DNA of 64,000 bases from Rhodamnia argentea (GCF_020921035.1 NC_063151.1:6572001-6636000); one strand, 5' to 3'. Positions 36,747 through 49,544 are shown, counted from the stretch's first letter. The notes: generated by a model from the sequence alone, not told the origin. Numbers and translations: made by a program.

Positions 36747-38741
36747 TCAGAAGTTCCACATGCAGTCAAGCTCCGACGATCCCATTCCCATGCGACCACC
36801 GAGGTCCGGCGCCTTCTGATTGTCCGGAGCAGTCCAATTCCCCAAAGAGCTCGAACTCGAGCCGACCAATTCGCAGATCCCGCCGCTCAGATGCTGGTTA
36901 GCTGAGAAGAAGTAAGGCAGCTGGAGATTTTCCTGCAGGGACCTTAGGCTCGGGAAAGCCGAGACACCAATGCTCCTGGAGAAACGGGCCATCGGGTCAG
37001 TCCCATTGTTCACTGGGGCCACGGGAGGAGCCAAGGGGAAGCTAGGGTTGCTGCAGAAATTGGGGGTTGCCGAGGAGGCGGCAGCGGCCGTGGAGAAACA
37101 GGACACGTGCTCCTTGGGGATTGAGCTGTCATAAGAGCCAGGAACGCGGTCGATGAACGCCGCCGTGTTGGAGTAAGGGGAGGTGTCAAGCAGTGGCGGG
37201 AGAGACACCGAGGGGGAGCCGATTTCTGGGTAGAGGTTCATGTGGGAGCCCAAGCGGGTCTTCTTGCCACCGCAAGGGGCTGCGCAGCCGTTGCTGGACT
37301 TCTGGAAAACGCGGGAGATCACCCACTCATCCTGCAAAACCAAAAACCGTTTTCAGGAACTGCATCGGACGCCATTTAACGTGACAGTACACAGTACTAA
37401 ATGCAATAGCCAGCCTCCGGTAGTAAGAACACTCCGATCAACCTAGGGTTTTATGGAAATCAAACGAAAGTTGACGATGATGTTGCCCCATAAGAAACGA
37501 AAAGTTGACTTTTCTTTTCCGTTCTTGCCAACGTACCTCATATTAACCCGTTGATATGATGTCTAGTTGATCATTTTTCGAAGTTCAAAATTTTTCTGAC
37601 AAAGTGTGCTCGGCGAATAGTCCTAGCACTGGCCCGAATATGATACATCTTTAACAATTCTAACAATTAGAAACCACAAACTCAAAACAATTTACGGTAA
37701 GAAAATTACTCAGTTCAGTCATCCTGCAAAAGCCCTTTATAAACATGACTCTTTTAACTTACACGAACTTGTCAATACAGTTTAGAAGTTCTCGTTGATC
37801 TACAAGTGAATCTAATCACTACAGGTTGAGAAAAATTATGATTTTAAGAACCAAGTACATCACTATCAGCAAAATGAAAAAAAAATCCATAAAATTCCGA
37901 GAAGATATATAAATCCAAAGAAAATGCAGCAAAGTTAGAATGCCGCTTGGACACGTTTTAAACTTCAAAACGGAAATAAATGACCGGGTCAAGACGTCCG
38001 AGTGAAGTCTCTCATGCATTCAAACTAGCTGTTCCATACGCTGAGCATCTGCGACGTCGTCGTGAAAGCAGTGGAAGGGCAAAGATAACAGCGCTCGAGA
38101 AAGCTTGCAAGCACAGCGAAAAATGCGACTAACGCCATCAGTGACACGCATTAAACCCGAAGAGGAGGAGTAGTATTACCTTGGAGGAGCGGGAGAGGAA
38201 GGGGTAGGCGAACTTGCCGTCGAGGCGGAACTCGTGCATGACCCAGTTGCTCTTCTCCCCCTTCGGGGCTCGTCCCCGGTAGAAGACGAGGGTCTTCTTC
38301 ATGCCCACCAGCGACCCCGTCTTGCCGCTGTAGATCTCGCGGTCCTTCCCCGTCGCCTTCCAGTATCCGGCCTCCGTCGCCCGGTTCGTCCGGAGCCCCG
38401 TCGGGTACTTCCGGTCCCGCAGGCTGAAGAAGTACCACTCCTTCTCCCCCATCTTCGCCTTCTCTGCAAAAGACACACTGTGTCTGTCAGGACACTCGTT
38501 CCGGTAAAAAAAAAAGTGCTGTCGCTGTTGGATTTGTCTTACCGGGAAGCTCCCAGGGCTCGCACTTGTTGAGGTCGACCTCCGCGATGGCCCGTCCGGT
38601 GAAGCTGCTGTCCAGGACCTTCTTGAGCAGGTAGTACGTGATGAGCTCCTCGTCGGTGGGGTGGAACCGGAAGCCTGGAGGCAAATGCCCGTCGCCATTG
38701 ACAAGGTGGTGGTGGCTGTTGAACTGGTGGTAGTTGTCCAT
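36747..38741 (-). CDS. NAM/CUC2: NAC transcription factor, NAM/CUC (CUP-SHAPED COTYLEDON) type
   Basis: Exons 38741-38543, 38463-38180 and 37331-36747 give 355 aa, with the typical three-exon NAC structure. The NAC domain spans about residues 19-170: [20 protein letters not shown] (A), [20 protein letters not shown] (C start), [37 protein letters not shown] (D) and [11 protein letters not shown] (E). The C-terminal region is Ser/Pro/Asn-rich and ends [10 protein letters not shown], the W motif of the CUC clade. Exon 3 has a miR164 target coding EHVSCFST (residues 235-242). These traits separate CUC1/CUC2/NAM from other NACs. CUC proteins mark organ boundaries and are needed for shoot meristem formation. 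The start was chosen at 38741; upstream in-frame sequence has no ATG. Its position beside the PSMD5-like gene matches Arabidopsis CUC1 (At3g15170). Confidence 0.94.
37091..37111 (-). promoter_or_regulatory. miR164 target site in NAC exon 3
   Basis: The mRNA strand contains GCACGTGTCCTGTTTCTCC, complementary to miR164 (TGGAGAAGCAGGGCACGTGC) except for G:U pairs at two positions. From memory it is the same site as in Arabidopsis CUC1 and CUC2. It predicts microRNA-guided cleavage that restricts expression to organ boundaries. Confidence 0.93.
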
Positions 38742-39166
38742 GCCCCAAGACACAGACAGAAGCGAGCGAAACCAAAACAACACTAGAGCGGAACTCGGGA
38801 GGGTCGAACAAACCGAAACCAACTTCACGAACAACCAAGATTGACCCACGACTCAGAAAGCGTGGAAGAAGGGAAGAACCAGCTCACATTCATTGCTGAG
38901 CGGGACTGCGCGGGGTGGGTTACGAGTTTAGGGTTTGGTTAAGGGGAAGAATAGATGAGAGGGAGGAGCATTTGGTGAATCGAGAGCGACAGAGAGTGAA
39001 AAATATAAAGACGGAGAGAGGGTGCGAGAAAATCTGCGTTGCTCTCTGAGCTGTGACCTCTTCTTCTGCTTCTGTCCACCTGCAACTCCTGCCAACACGG
39101 CCCTTATCATATCCATAGCCCTCTTCAGAGAGAGAGGAAGAGAGAGATGATGATGTATGCTTCTGG

Positions 39167-39199
<33 letters not shown>

Positions 39200-39300
39200 T
39201 GGGCACACTGGTTTTTGCTGAGAGAATGCGTGCGTGCGTGAGAAAGTGTGCAGAAGGGTATTCCTCTGTCAGTGATCGAAAGTAAAAAAAAAAAAAAACT
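38742..39300 (-). promoter_or_regulatory. NAC 5' leader and proximal promoter
   Basis: The gene strand has CTTTATATTT at 39010-39001, a possible TATA box about 265 bases before the start codon, implying a leader of roughly 230 bases. Upstream is a GA tract (39166-39194). Confidence 0.35.
39166..39194. repeat. (GA)n microsatellite near the NAC promoter
   Basis: About 14 GA units on the plus strand (CT on the gene strand), 425 bases upstream of the NAC start codon. GA/CT tracts are bound by BASIC PENTACYSTEINE (BPC) factors in plants; a role here is only possible. Confidence 0.85.
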
Positions 39301-41555
39301 TTAACCATTCGTTTTATTACATTAAATATCAATTTGGGTTGGGAACAGAAAGTAGTTTTTCTTGCATCTTGTCCTAAACCCCAGATGAACGGTCACAGCT
39401 TTCTACTCCAGTAAAAAAAAACACAAAAACAATTTTCACCTCTCTTTCTCTCTCTGTCTGCATGGATCAATAAAAGCTGTTTCGTATCTCAACTGTGTCA
39501 GCACAGTACCACATTTTGTTTTCGGGAAAGAAAAACACTACTATCGAGCCGGACAACCATGTGAAAAATATTTGAGATGGATGAAGTTCAAGCAGGTCGT
39601 CGATAGCTTCTTCACTGTTTGTAATCACAATAATGAGAAAATTATTTGAACCTTTCCCGAGTTTTATTGCTCTAACTCCCAATTTATTTATTTTTTCTAT
39701 TTTTTGGCCTGTTCGAGTTGAATTCGAGTATCACCTGGATCGGGTTCGAAGATCGAACGATCGTATCTTGTGAATTCGTTCAATCGTCCACTAAGGAGTG
39801 AGATTAAATAGATGATAAATACATTCGCTTTCCATTCCTTTTTAAGTACGAAGTTATCTTTTTTTTTTTTGTCAGAAAAAGTTACTTTCTTTACCAGCGT
39901 AAAGTTTGCAACAAAGACACGGAAGATTCGGAACAAAGTAAATTTTAAAGAGATTCGGGGAGGTTTGGTAAGCCAATTACGAGACAAGCAGTTGATCCGT
40001 CGAGCCTTTGTTAGCCAATCTACGGCCCTATTTGCTTCGTGGCTACTATTGTCCAAAAGACAAAATATAAGTCAATATATAAGTGTCTAAGTTCAATCAT
40101 ATATAAGTCCACCAAATAGAAAAAAAAAATCAACCGATTTAATTCGAGTGGAGACAAGCTCGAACAACTGGATTAAGTCAAGCTTGACAAGTCAGATTCG
40201 ATCGAGCTTTGGTAAGCGTGGAGCATTCTGTGCTTAACTCGAGTAGACTTTGAAAATTAAATTGCGATTATTCATTTAATTATATTGGTTATGTTTGACA
40301 CTCAATAATCGTTAAGTATCCATTCATAAACTCGACTTAGTTATCCGACAGCACTATTTGATTGGGTATTACAAACTCGTTCGATTAAAACCAAGCTAAT
40401 TGTACGTAATAAACATAGTGAAGGTTAATTATAATCTCTTCTAATCGAATTCAATTGACGAACCGGCAAATCGTTGTCCCTCTTAGACCTGATTGGATCA
40501 AATGGAAAAACGGACTAGACGGAGGCAATTCCCTTCTTCAACTTGGTTTGCTCATCTTGGCACATCCAAACTCGACAAAATTCTCAACATTAGGTCAAAT
40601 TCTCATCCTGCCTCGAACTTTTGTCTTGTCTAAATAAAAGTCAACCTTTACTATAGTCCAAAAATCTACCAACATGTCCAAAAGTCGATATTGATTTCTT
40701 CAATTTATTTACATCAGGATCAATTAGAGGTTCGGCATCGGAACACGCGTCTTTTCTCAACACCTTGTAAAGCTTATAAGTAAGCTCATGTTGACATTAT
40801 TGAAAAAATCAGTGACGATTTTTCAGAAGAGAAGCCAAACTTTGAGACTAAAGTGAAAGTTGGGATAAAAAAAAAATTCCGCTAAAATTGAGATTTGACT
40901 AAAAGTTGAGCATTTTTTTGCCTAGAAGAAATAGAACATTTTTTTAGCGTGGCATTTGACCATTATTAATCAAGTTTAGTTCCAAATCTAAAGAAAAAGT
41001 TCATTTATAATTCCAAACATTATTCATGCGCTACATTTGCTAAATGAATATGTTGATTTTGTTTGTTAGTAGCTGTCCATTAGATAGTTTCATTGCAATT
41101 TACATGCGATTTCGCGGTTCTAGGGAAGCCGAAAAGCGATTCCACTTCTTTGCTCGTGTTGTTGCTATTTACTCCGATGATTACGCACCTAAATGTAATT
41201 TGCAGTGCGTAATCTGCGTCCGAACTGCCCCAAGTTGTTCCGTAGTAGAGCAGACGGTGAAAATCCCACCCTTATGGTTTGCCCGCTATGCTTCTGTAGG
41301 GCTTTGTATGTGAAAATCCGTGCGACGCGAATATCGTACAGTCTCGGGTTAATTTGATCTCTTTGGAGAGAGATTTTAGGAGCCATACGTGTTCTTTTCT
41401 ATCAAATGAAGCTTCGAACCTGCGTGGTCAATCGTGATAAGTCAAAATCGAATCGAAACACCATCCGACCTGTTTTCGGGTATTTTCGATTTGGGTCTTC
41501 TTCGGTTCGGGTAATTAGTTAAAGGAATACATATTATAAAGATTTCGGGTAGCTT

Positions 41556-42066
41556 AGGGGGTGCATGAAATCCATCCGGAAATAAAATTTATGTTCCAAA
41601 CCTATTTTTGGAACTGAAATTTGTTTGCTAACGTAATTTTATTTTTCTATTTCTGAAACAAAAAATTGTTTTAGAAATAGATTTGAAGAAAAAATGAGAA
41701 ACAAAAATTTTCTACTTTTCCGAGAAATAGAAATAGAAATAGAAATCTCACTTTTTTTCAAATACCCACCGCAGCCGACCACCACTTGTCGGCCGCCGCC
41801 GCCGCCGGTCGCCGGTCGCTAGCCGGCCGCCGCCGCCGCCGACCACCTCCCGCCGGCCGCCGCCGCCACTCGCCGCCACCGCCCGTCACCGGTCACCCTA
41901 GGCGCCCCCCGCCGTCGACCGACGGACACATTTTTCAGAAGTAGAAATTTTATGTCATTATCAAACATATTTTTTTGCTCGAAACTCATCCAGAAACGAG
42001 AAATAGAAAAAACTATTTATAGTCATAAATCTATTTTCAAACAGTAATAGTTATCATTCACCCCCT
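41556..42066. mobile_element. hAT-like MITE with an extremely GC-rich core
   Basis: Left end 'agggggtgcatgaaat' and right end (reverse complement) 'aagggggtgaatgataac' are inverted. AT-rich arms flank a core (41767-41930) made of CCG/GCC triplets and 'ccggtcgcc' units. Related by ends and arms to 31450-31702, which lacks this core. Confidence 0.65.
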
Positions 42067-43388
42067 TAGTCGTCTTTGTCGAGGATGGAGAGTTCGATTC
42101 TACTGTGATTTGCAAGTGAATATTGTCTTCAGCCCTTTTTTTTTTCTTTATGGGGATGTGCCGAGTGAACGAATCCGAGATATGTCCGAGCATCGCATCG
42201 GCTCTATCAACTAGTTGACTCATGTGTGGACTAGGAAAACGCACGAGGTCGAATTTGTGTAGCTCGTCTAACTCTCGGCAACTAATCGCAATATGTTGGA
42301 ATGTGTTTTGAGCGACTTTTGTTTTTGCTTTTATTAGAAGACCATTATTCATAATTGCCAAAATTTAAGTGATTTCGTAACTTTTTTGAGAAAGTCACGC
42401 AAGTACGTTTATGAAAAGAGCCGTAGCGCCCCCTCATGAATGTTCGAGGATCGGTAGTAAAGGGCTCGATTGCTTAATCGAGGAGTCGACTTTTCAACAT
42501 GTAGGGCATGAGAATGTAACGATGCCAAAACTTAGCTAGAACCGTTTTCCCTCTCTTATCCCTTAACATGTCGGGAACCCTAAAACGAGATAGTAGTAAT
42601 GGTCGAGACTACTTGTTTACTAACGCTTTCCTCGGACTACCTTCACGAGGTGGTCACCGAGTTCCCAAGTAACGCCTAATCGAGCCATCGGATCGCAAAC
42701 CCCGGCTCGAGTATGGGCTCAGAGACGAGCACTGCGCCGGTCCTCAAGGCAGCTTGGCGGTACTCTGAGGCATGATGAAACCCTCAGTTGGACAGGCTCC
42801 GGTACTTCATTGAGATCAGATCATCTTCTCCAGCGTGAACACAGAAGAGAAAGTCGAACGATTCTATGTTGTCTCGTTTCGTCTGATTGATTCCCTCTGG
42901 CATTGATTCCTCGGTGAAAATGGCCCCGTGGTCGTCAGGGTGAAATTGACGGGGGTTTCCTGATGTTGAAACGAACAAATTTGGTCACTCCGGACATCTT
43001 TGTCATGCGAACCTCCCCCACCATCCCCACAATCAAAAATGGCAAAAAGGGTCTATTGCTTTCCACGAAATCATGACCATCGTCGTCGCCCCCCCGGGAA
43101 ATCTTCCCACTTCTCCCCCAGAATCGTGGCACATCATTAGATGCAGGCGACAATGAAACGATGGATGGGCAACATGTTGGACATCATCATTAGTTTTTAT
43201 AAATAAATAAAATTAATTATGTGGAAAATTGATTTGCGAATTTGAAATATTATTTGCTTATAATAAGCGTCATTGCCAAACCGCGGATTTGGTATAAATC
43301 GCATCTCGTGGGGTGGACGGTCTCAGGTTCACTCAAGATAAGCAACATACATGAATTAGAGGAAAATCTCGTAAAGAAAAACGCTAAA

Positions 43389-44483
43389 TGTGTCAAAAGT
43401 TATGTACGAACTCAATTTTAGTAAAAAGACCACTTAAATAATAATTTTTTTTAAAAAAAAGGTCACTTAAGTACCAATTTCAATATGTTTGGCAGAAAAT
43501 CTGATGTGGCATTTTTATGGATATTTAAGCCGACATGGCTTGCCGGAGGTCCAATCAGCAAGAAAAAAGTTGAAAGTTCAAAAAAATTAAAATAAAAACT
43601 ATAAATTTAATTTGATTAAAAATATTTTAAAAATTAAGAATTAAAAAAAAAGATAAGTGCACTAAAAGCCCTAAAACTTGTATAAAAGTGCAATTGAGCT
43701 GTAAAACTTATAAAAAGCGCAATCAAATATTAAAACTTGTCAAATTTACGCAATCGAATTCTCTCATTAACTCCATCCATTTAGACTAACGTAAAAATAC
43801 CGACATGGCTTTTTAAAAAATATTTTTGCACTCCTACATGATGATGACGTGGGTAGATCGACGTTGTTTTGTTCCAAATCGACTTTTAATAAAAATTTTA
43901 TTTTTATTAAATTGAAAAATAAGCTAATTAAAAAATAAGAAGAATAATTGAGAACCGGGCGGTGAGGGTTGTGTGCCGAACCTTGGCCAGATGCGGGCGA
44001 CCCTTGTCGAGCACAAGCCGGGGCCTACCGGCCCTCGCCCAAATCTAGGTGCGGGTCAACCGAGGGAGATGACCCTCGGCCGATCTAGGGGAGGGTCGCG
44101 ACTTGCGCTCGGATTTGAGCAAGGGCTTACGGGCCCTCACCGCTTGGGGCCCGAGTGAGGGCTGTGCAAACCCTCGCTGCTAGTTCTCCATCCTTTTTTA
44201 AGCCATTTTGTAAATTGAAATTTATATAAATTTGTAATCAACTTTTTATTTTGAAAATTTTAATTTTTAACTTATTTTTAATTTTAGAAGTCCACGTGGA
44301 TTGAGTTTTTAAAAAATATGCACCTCGGATTAAAAATTTAACAAAAAATGTCCGGTAATTAGTTTGGCCAAAATTTCTTCAATTTACCATTTAAGTGATT
44401 GTTTTTTCTTCGATTTGACACTTAAATAATCTAGCGAAAACTTTTGACACTAAAACAAACGCCATACATAACTTTTGACACTT
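43389..44483. mobile_element. Non-autonomous TIR element with GC-rich core, about 1.1 kb
   Basis: The left end 'tgtcaaaagttatgtacg' is inverted at the right end ('catacataacttttgaca'). The centre (43960-44175) is GC-rich: 'ggccctcgcccaaat', 'gatgaccctcggccg', 'gggctgtgcaaaccctcg'. An extra repeat block at 43650-43760 ('aaaacttgtataaaagtgca' type) suggests a nested or composite copy. No protein is encoded. Confidence 0.7.
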
Positions 44484-45667
44484 CTAATTACCTTATAAAA
44501 ATTGCCAATGGCAACCCACTATTTCCAAGAAAAGAAGCAAAACGACAAAATATACGCCGACCTTTTTGATAGGTTTCAATTGTATTCCGACTTTTTTATC
44601 CTATTACGAAATATATCACCTTTCAAATCTGCTTCAAATGCACCTCAGACCATTTAGCACCATTTTTCAAAATGAAATATTTCGTTAGATTACTTTTACA
44701 TTTCAATTTCGGCACAACACATCGTTTAAAGTTAATATCATGAAAAATTCATAATTAGTATACTCATGATAAATTTATCTTAAAATAATTTTTAGCTCAC
44801 TAATATCCCAAATTAGTACGCATGACATTTACTCTCCATTAGTTTTAATTAAATTTGACCGTGAATTTGTCATTCCAAACTAATTTATTGTGTTTCATGT
44901 GATTTTTTCCCACCCTTATTCTTTCATTTTCTATGGTGCAAAGGCCGTAAAAAAATTCAAAATTATATCCACCGTGACATATTTACATTAAAAAAAAATT
45001 ATGACGCAAAAAACCAGAGACACTCGAACCCATGTAACGGATTTACCTTCTTTCAAAGTTTCTTAATAAGAATCATTACAAATCTGCCTACATCAAATAG
45101 TGTTGACTTGGCGCTCACACGACGATGTTGTTTTGGTTGAGAAACTATATAACGGAACTTTGACGGATGGTAAATATATAACAAGAAAAAGTTAAGGATA
45201 AACGTGTCGCAGTGGACATAGTTTGAATTTTTTCCCCCTTCCTTGTATTATACAGTGGAAGATGTTCTGGCTACTTCATGCCGGCAATTCTTACATAATT
45301 ATAAATTGTCGAACTTTTTTTTTTTTTTGGTTGTAAAAAAGATATGCACAGATTAGGTTCTCTTAAACAAAGTACGAACTTAATAGGAGCCTTGTAAGTA
45401 CATAAACCCAATCTGACCAAAAAGAAAAAGAAGAAGAAGAAGAAAAAAAAGAGTACATAATCCTGAAAGGGGGGAAATTGATAATCAAGCTACAGCGTCA
45501 GCAGTGAATCTGATCTTCGAATACAGTTCACATGATTTCATGAGATGAGAATTTTTATTCCGATAGCTTAAAAACGAGGGGATAAAATTGAAAACAGTAA
45601 AAGCGTTGAAAATATTTATTTTTCCAACTTCCTTTTCAGTAGGCTCTTGAGGCATCGAATCAAAAGT

Positions 45668-45692
45668 CCCATCCATCCATCCATCCATCCAT
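45668..45692. repeat. (CCAT)n tetranucleotide repeat
   Basis: Six units of CCAT in tandem, just before a purine-rich stretch and a CT-rich block. Confidence 0.85.
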
Positions 45693-46861
45693 CAACCCCG
45701 TTCCATCAAAGAGATCAGAAGGGGAGAGGCGAGGGGAGGGAAGGGAAGCGGGGCGAGTGATGCTACCGGATCTGGACGCGTCATGCTCGGATTTTGAGGC
45801 TTCAACTTCTCCCCTCTGCCTCTGCGCCTCTCGCCCTGCAGGCTTTACATCAAATCACTCTCTGTCTCTCTCCTTCTCTCTCCCCTGTTCATTCCCCACT
45901 AATGTTGATCTGAATCTGAATCCCTCTCCCGCAGTCACCTTGGCTTTCCTGGTTTCCGAGAAGCGCCCTGGCCTAGGGCTTTGCCTCAAAGGCAGCAGCT
46001 TGCTTAAAATGGCCCCTCCGATCTCGCCTCCCGCGATCCCCCTTTTGGCTAACGTCTCGCTTTGCCTTTCCTTCTCTCGGCGATCATTTAATGGCCCCAG
46101 GTAGAGAGTTTAACGTACGCGCATGGCGGTTTCAGCATCACCCGCTCGTGCAAAAAAGAAAGGAAAAGAACTCTTTGTTTCCTGAGCTAAAACCCTAGCA
46201 TCAGGAAGGGAAAGAAGGGTGCGCGCAGGTCTGGCTAAAGATCGAGAGACGAGCGAAAGGTCATGCGTGTGGATAAAAAAAAAAGAGTTGGGATTCGCTC
46301 CTATAATCCTGTTCTGCAACGTTAGAGGTTGCGTGATTTCGTTCTGCAACTAACCCCAGCTTTCGTAACTGTGTCAACTTCTGTTCTACCGAACGGATTC
46401 AAGAACACGGCCCGTTATACATGATTTTTGGGGATAAACGAGCCTCCATTACCATGAAAATTGTCACATGGTTCTTTTAACAAATACAAAGATACAGCGT
46501 TCGAGATTCCTTCTACATGGGACTTTTCTTTTTTCCTTGGAAAGACGGGAGCCAAATAAGACTGTTTCAAACAATTTTTATTCGAGTGGAGTGACTCGAA
46601 TAAAAGCTTACATGAAACTCCGAAAAAGTACAGTTAATTTTTGAAAAAGCATGTCGAAGATGAATAGAAATTCGAAGGCCCGCTCCAGTAGCCCCACCAG
46701 CCTCAGGCTAGAAAGCACGACACTCTTCGGAGGAGTCTTTATGTCATGTCCAACGCTTGTCGAATACTCCAACACTATCCGATATGCGATTGACACATAA
46801 TCAATCCCTTTCAGACATGTCATTTAGGCACATATGTGATTAATTTTAAGCATTTTTAATT

Positions 46862-47298
46862 GGGAAAAAACCACCAAAAATCCTGAACTATATTAATTGT
46901 GACACATTTATTCCAAATTTTTTTTGTGACATCAAAAATCCTAAACTTTTACTCATGTGACACATTTACCCTAAATTTTTTCTTGTAACATCGAAAACCC
47001 TAAACTTATACCCGTGTGACATATTTATCCAAAAATATTTTTTTGTGACGTCAAAAATCTTAAACGTATATCTATGTGACACATTTACCTCAAAATTTGG
47101 GATAAATGTGTCACATGCCTATAAGTTTGGAGTTGTAGTGTCACAATAAAAAGTTTGGGATAAATGTGTCACACGAGCACAAGTTTGGGATAAATGTGTC
47201 ACATACATACAAGTTTAGGGTTTTTTATGTCACAAAGAAAAGTTTGGGATAAATATGTCACAGCGGGCATAGTTTAAGATTTTTGGTGGCTTTTTCCC
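46862..47298. mobile_element. Palindromic MITE with internal TGTGACA repeats
   Basis: Left end 'gggaaaaaaccaccaaaaat' and right end 'atttttggtggctttttccc' are inverted. Inside, 'tgtgacacatttaccc(c/t)aaa' and 'aaatcctaaactt' units repeat at least four times on the left, and in inverted form on the right ('gggataaatgtgtcacat'). The whole 437 bp could fold on itself. Confidence 0.75.
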
Positions 47299-49544
47299 TC
47301 AATTAATTAAATGTCAAAATATAAATCCATCACATATATATACTTAGGTTACATACCCAGCTTCGACAAAAAAAAGTCACATACCTAGCATACTAAAAAA
47401 AAAGTTATTGTGAATTCCTAACATTATATATATATAACATGTCCTAACGTGTCATATCATATCCTAAGTCAATGTCGATATTACTTAGGTCTAAGGTTTG
47501 TCTACCCTTGTGATGAGTCCCAACAAAACCAATCTTTGTTTCTCGGGTTCTCTCGTTCGGCGAATTTTGTAATCCAAAAAAACAATACGACGGGATTTTA
47601 CATCAACGGCTCTCCCAAAAAGGGTCTCAATATACAATGAATTTAATAATATTTTCACCATCGAAATGATATGCACTTGTTTTAACGTAATCCAAATCCA
47701 AGATTAATCGCGCGATAAAACACAAGTCGATTTTTTGAGAATCTTTGGAACAAAGGGCTCTCATCCCTCACTCAAAAAAAAAAAAAAAACGCTAAAACCT
47801 TCTCGGGAACCAGAGAGTCGGGCGGCTTTGAAGTTGACTTTTTTGCAAATAATGACACAGAGAGAGAATAACCAAACAGCCCCTTTCGTTTTTTATTTTT
47901 ATTTTTTTGTCTTTTTGGAAGAAAATAAAGAGAAAATTAAAAAAAAATTGGGATTCGGGCAGTGAAACAGAAAAGTGAAAAAGAAGGGGGAGAGGTAAAG
48001 GAAGGAAGAAACAAAAGGGGTTCATGTCTCGAGAGATCGCGTCGTGGATCGCGCATGACGACAACCTTAAGTCACCCTCCCGCCGCCCCCCGACATACGG
48101 CCGCTCACGCTCTTTTCAATCCGGGCCCCACCTTTTCGTGGTGTCCGGTGGGGCCCATTTCTTCTTGGGCCCCCACATCCTTACGTCACCCCCCGGCCTC
48201 CACCTTGTCATCGGGCCCTCTATCGTTTCATCTTCTCAGCCCCCTCCGTCGCCGACCGCCATTTATTGTCTCTTCGGCCTCTCCACCTCTCCTTATGTAA
48301 GAAAAAACCGCATTCAATTGCCCCTTTGGGCCAGCAGTCACTGACCCCGGTTCTGAGCCGAAGGAGAACTCTTAAATTGCATCAGCGTGCGCGGCCATAC
48401 ATTTGTTACGCAGTGCCAAGTACCCACCCGGCATGCCATGACGCGCCCAATCGAGGACGGTCCGGTTCCCGACAAAGAGATTCGAAGGAACAAAGTTGCC
48501 TCGAGGCATCGTCGGTCGTCTTTAGCTCGAGGAATCATTTAAACTTTTCGTCGCCCGACGGAGTTGTTAGTTACAATCGCCGCGAATGAAAGCGCGACGC
48601 CGTGGATGCATCCGTTAAGAGTCGCCAAGACTCAAGATTCCACCATCACAATGCGGTTATGCTTCGAGCCAATGAGATATTTTCAAAACGCTATGGCAAA
48701 CGACGCATCTTCTTTAGAGTCGATTTACTTTATGAAAAAAAAGATATCAATGAACTTCCATTAAAATGGTTTCACGGGATTCAGTCAACTGCCTAGATCG
48801 TGAAATATCATTGAGCAGTAAAAATCCGCATTATTAAAAGATTTGTTGTGATTATTTTTGGTATGGAATGAGTGAATCACCCGTTTTGATATCTTATTGA
48901 ACATAAGTTATTGGATGCGAGTGTATGAAAATGCGGATGCTTTTCAGTATTGCACCACTAGTATCGATGGAATACACCGAATTTATACGATTCCCAGCTC
49001 GAGCGCGCCGCTTGATGAATTCGTCCAACGATTGGTCAATCGGTATCAGAACTAAAAAATCAGTAGAATCACTCGATCGACATAAGTTGCAATTTTTCAG
49101 CGCGAGGCGCGGCCCTCCGTGCTGTGAAACTTGATTTGGTTTTTCTCTGTGCTTGTTTACCGTTCCTCGGCTGTGCGCAGTGCGCACCCATCTCCGTACC
49201 AGCTGTGCACAGCCCTGCGGAACCTCAATAGGAAATTTGCAGGTTTGTCGGTCAGTCCAATAATGGCGGTGAAATAATTACAAAGGTTGTGCTGAAAAGG
49301 GTAAGGATTGAGCCCCGTACAGCACGGGCATCCTGCGAATCCCCGTTTGGGCCATCGTCTAGTCGTCTCGCTCGCCGGTGGGCTTTCTGATGAACACTTA
49401 CGGGCTTCGTTGTTGCTATCTGCGGAACATGCAGTCCATGTCCATGTTCGTGTCCACGGCCACTCCACGGCCACTCTGCCTGTGACTCGACCGTTCATCT
49501 TCAAATCTTCTCGCCAATACCCGGAGGCACGAAAAAAACTACCA

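Noticed and set aside
38742-38849. Upstream in-frame extension of the NAC protein by 36 codons
   Set aside because: The extension begins at GTG, not ATG, and encodes a hydrophobic stretch unlike any NAC N-terminus.
48000-48600. GC-rich open frames on both strands
   Set aside because: Overlapping frames in several phases reflect composition; Pro/Ser/His-rich with no domain.
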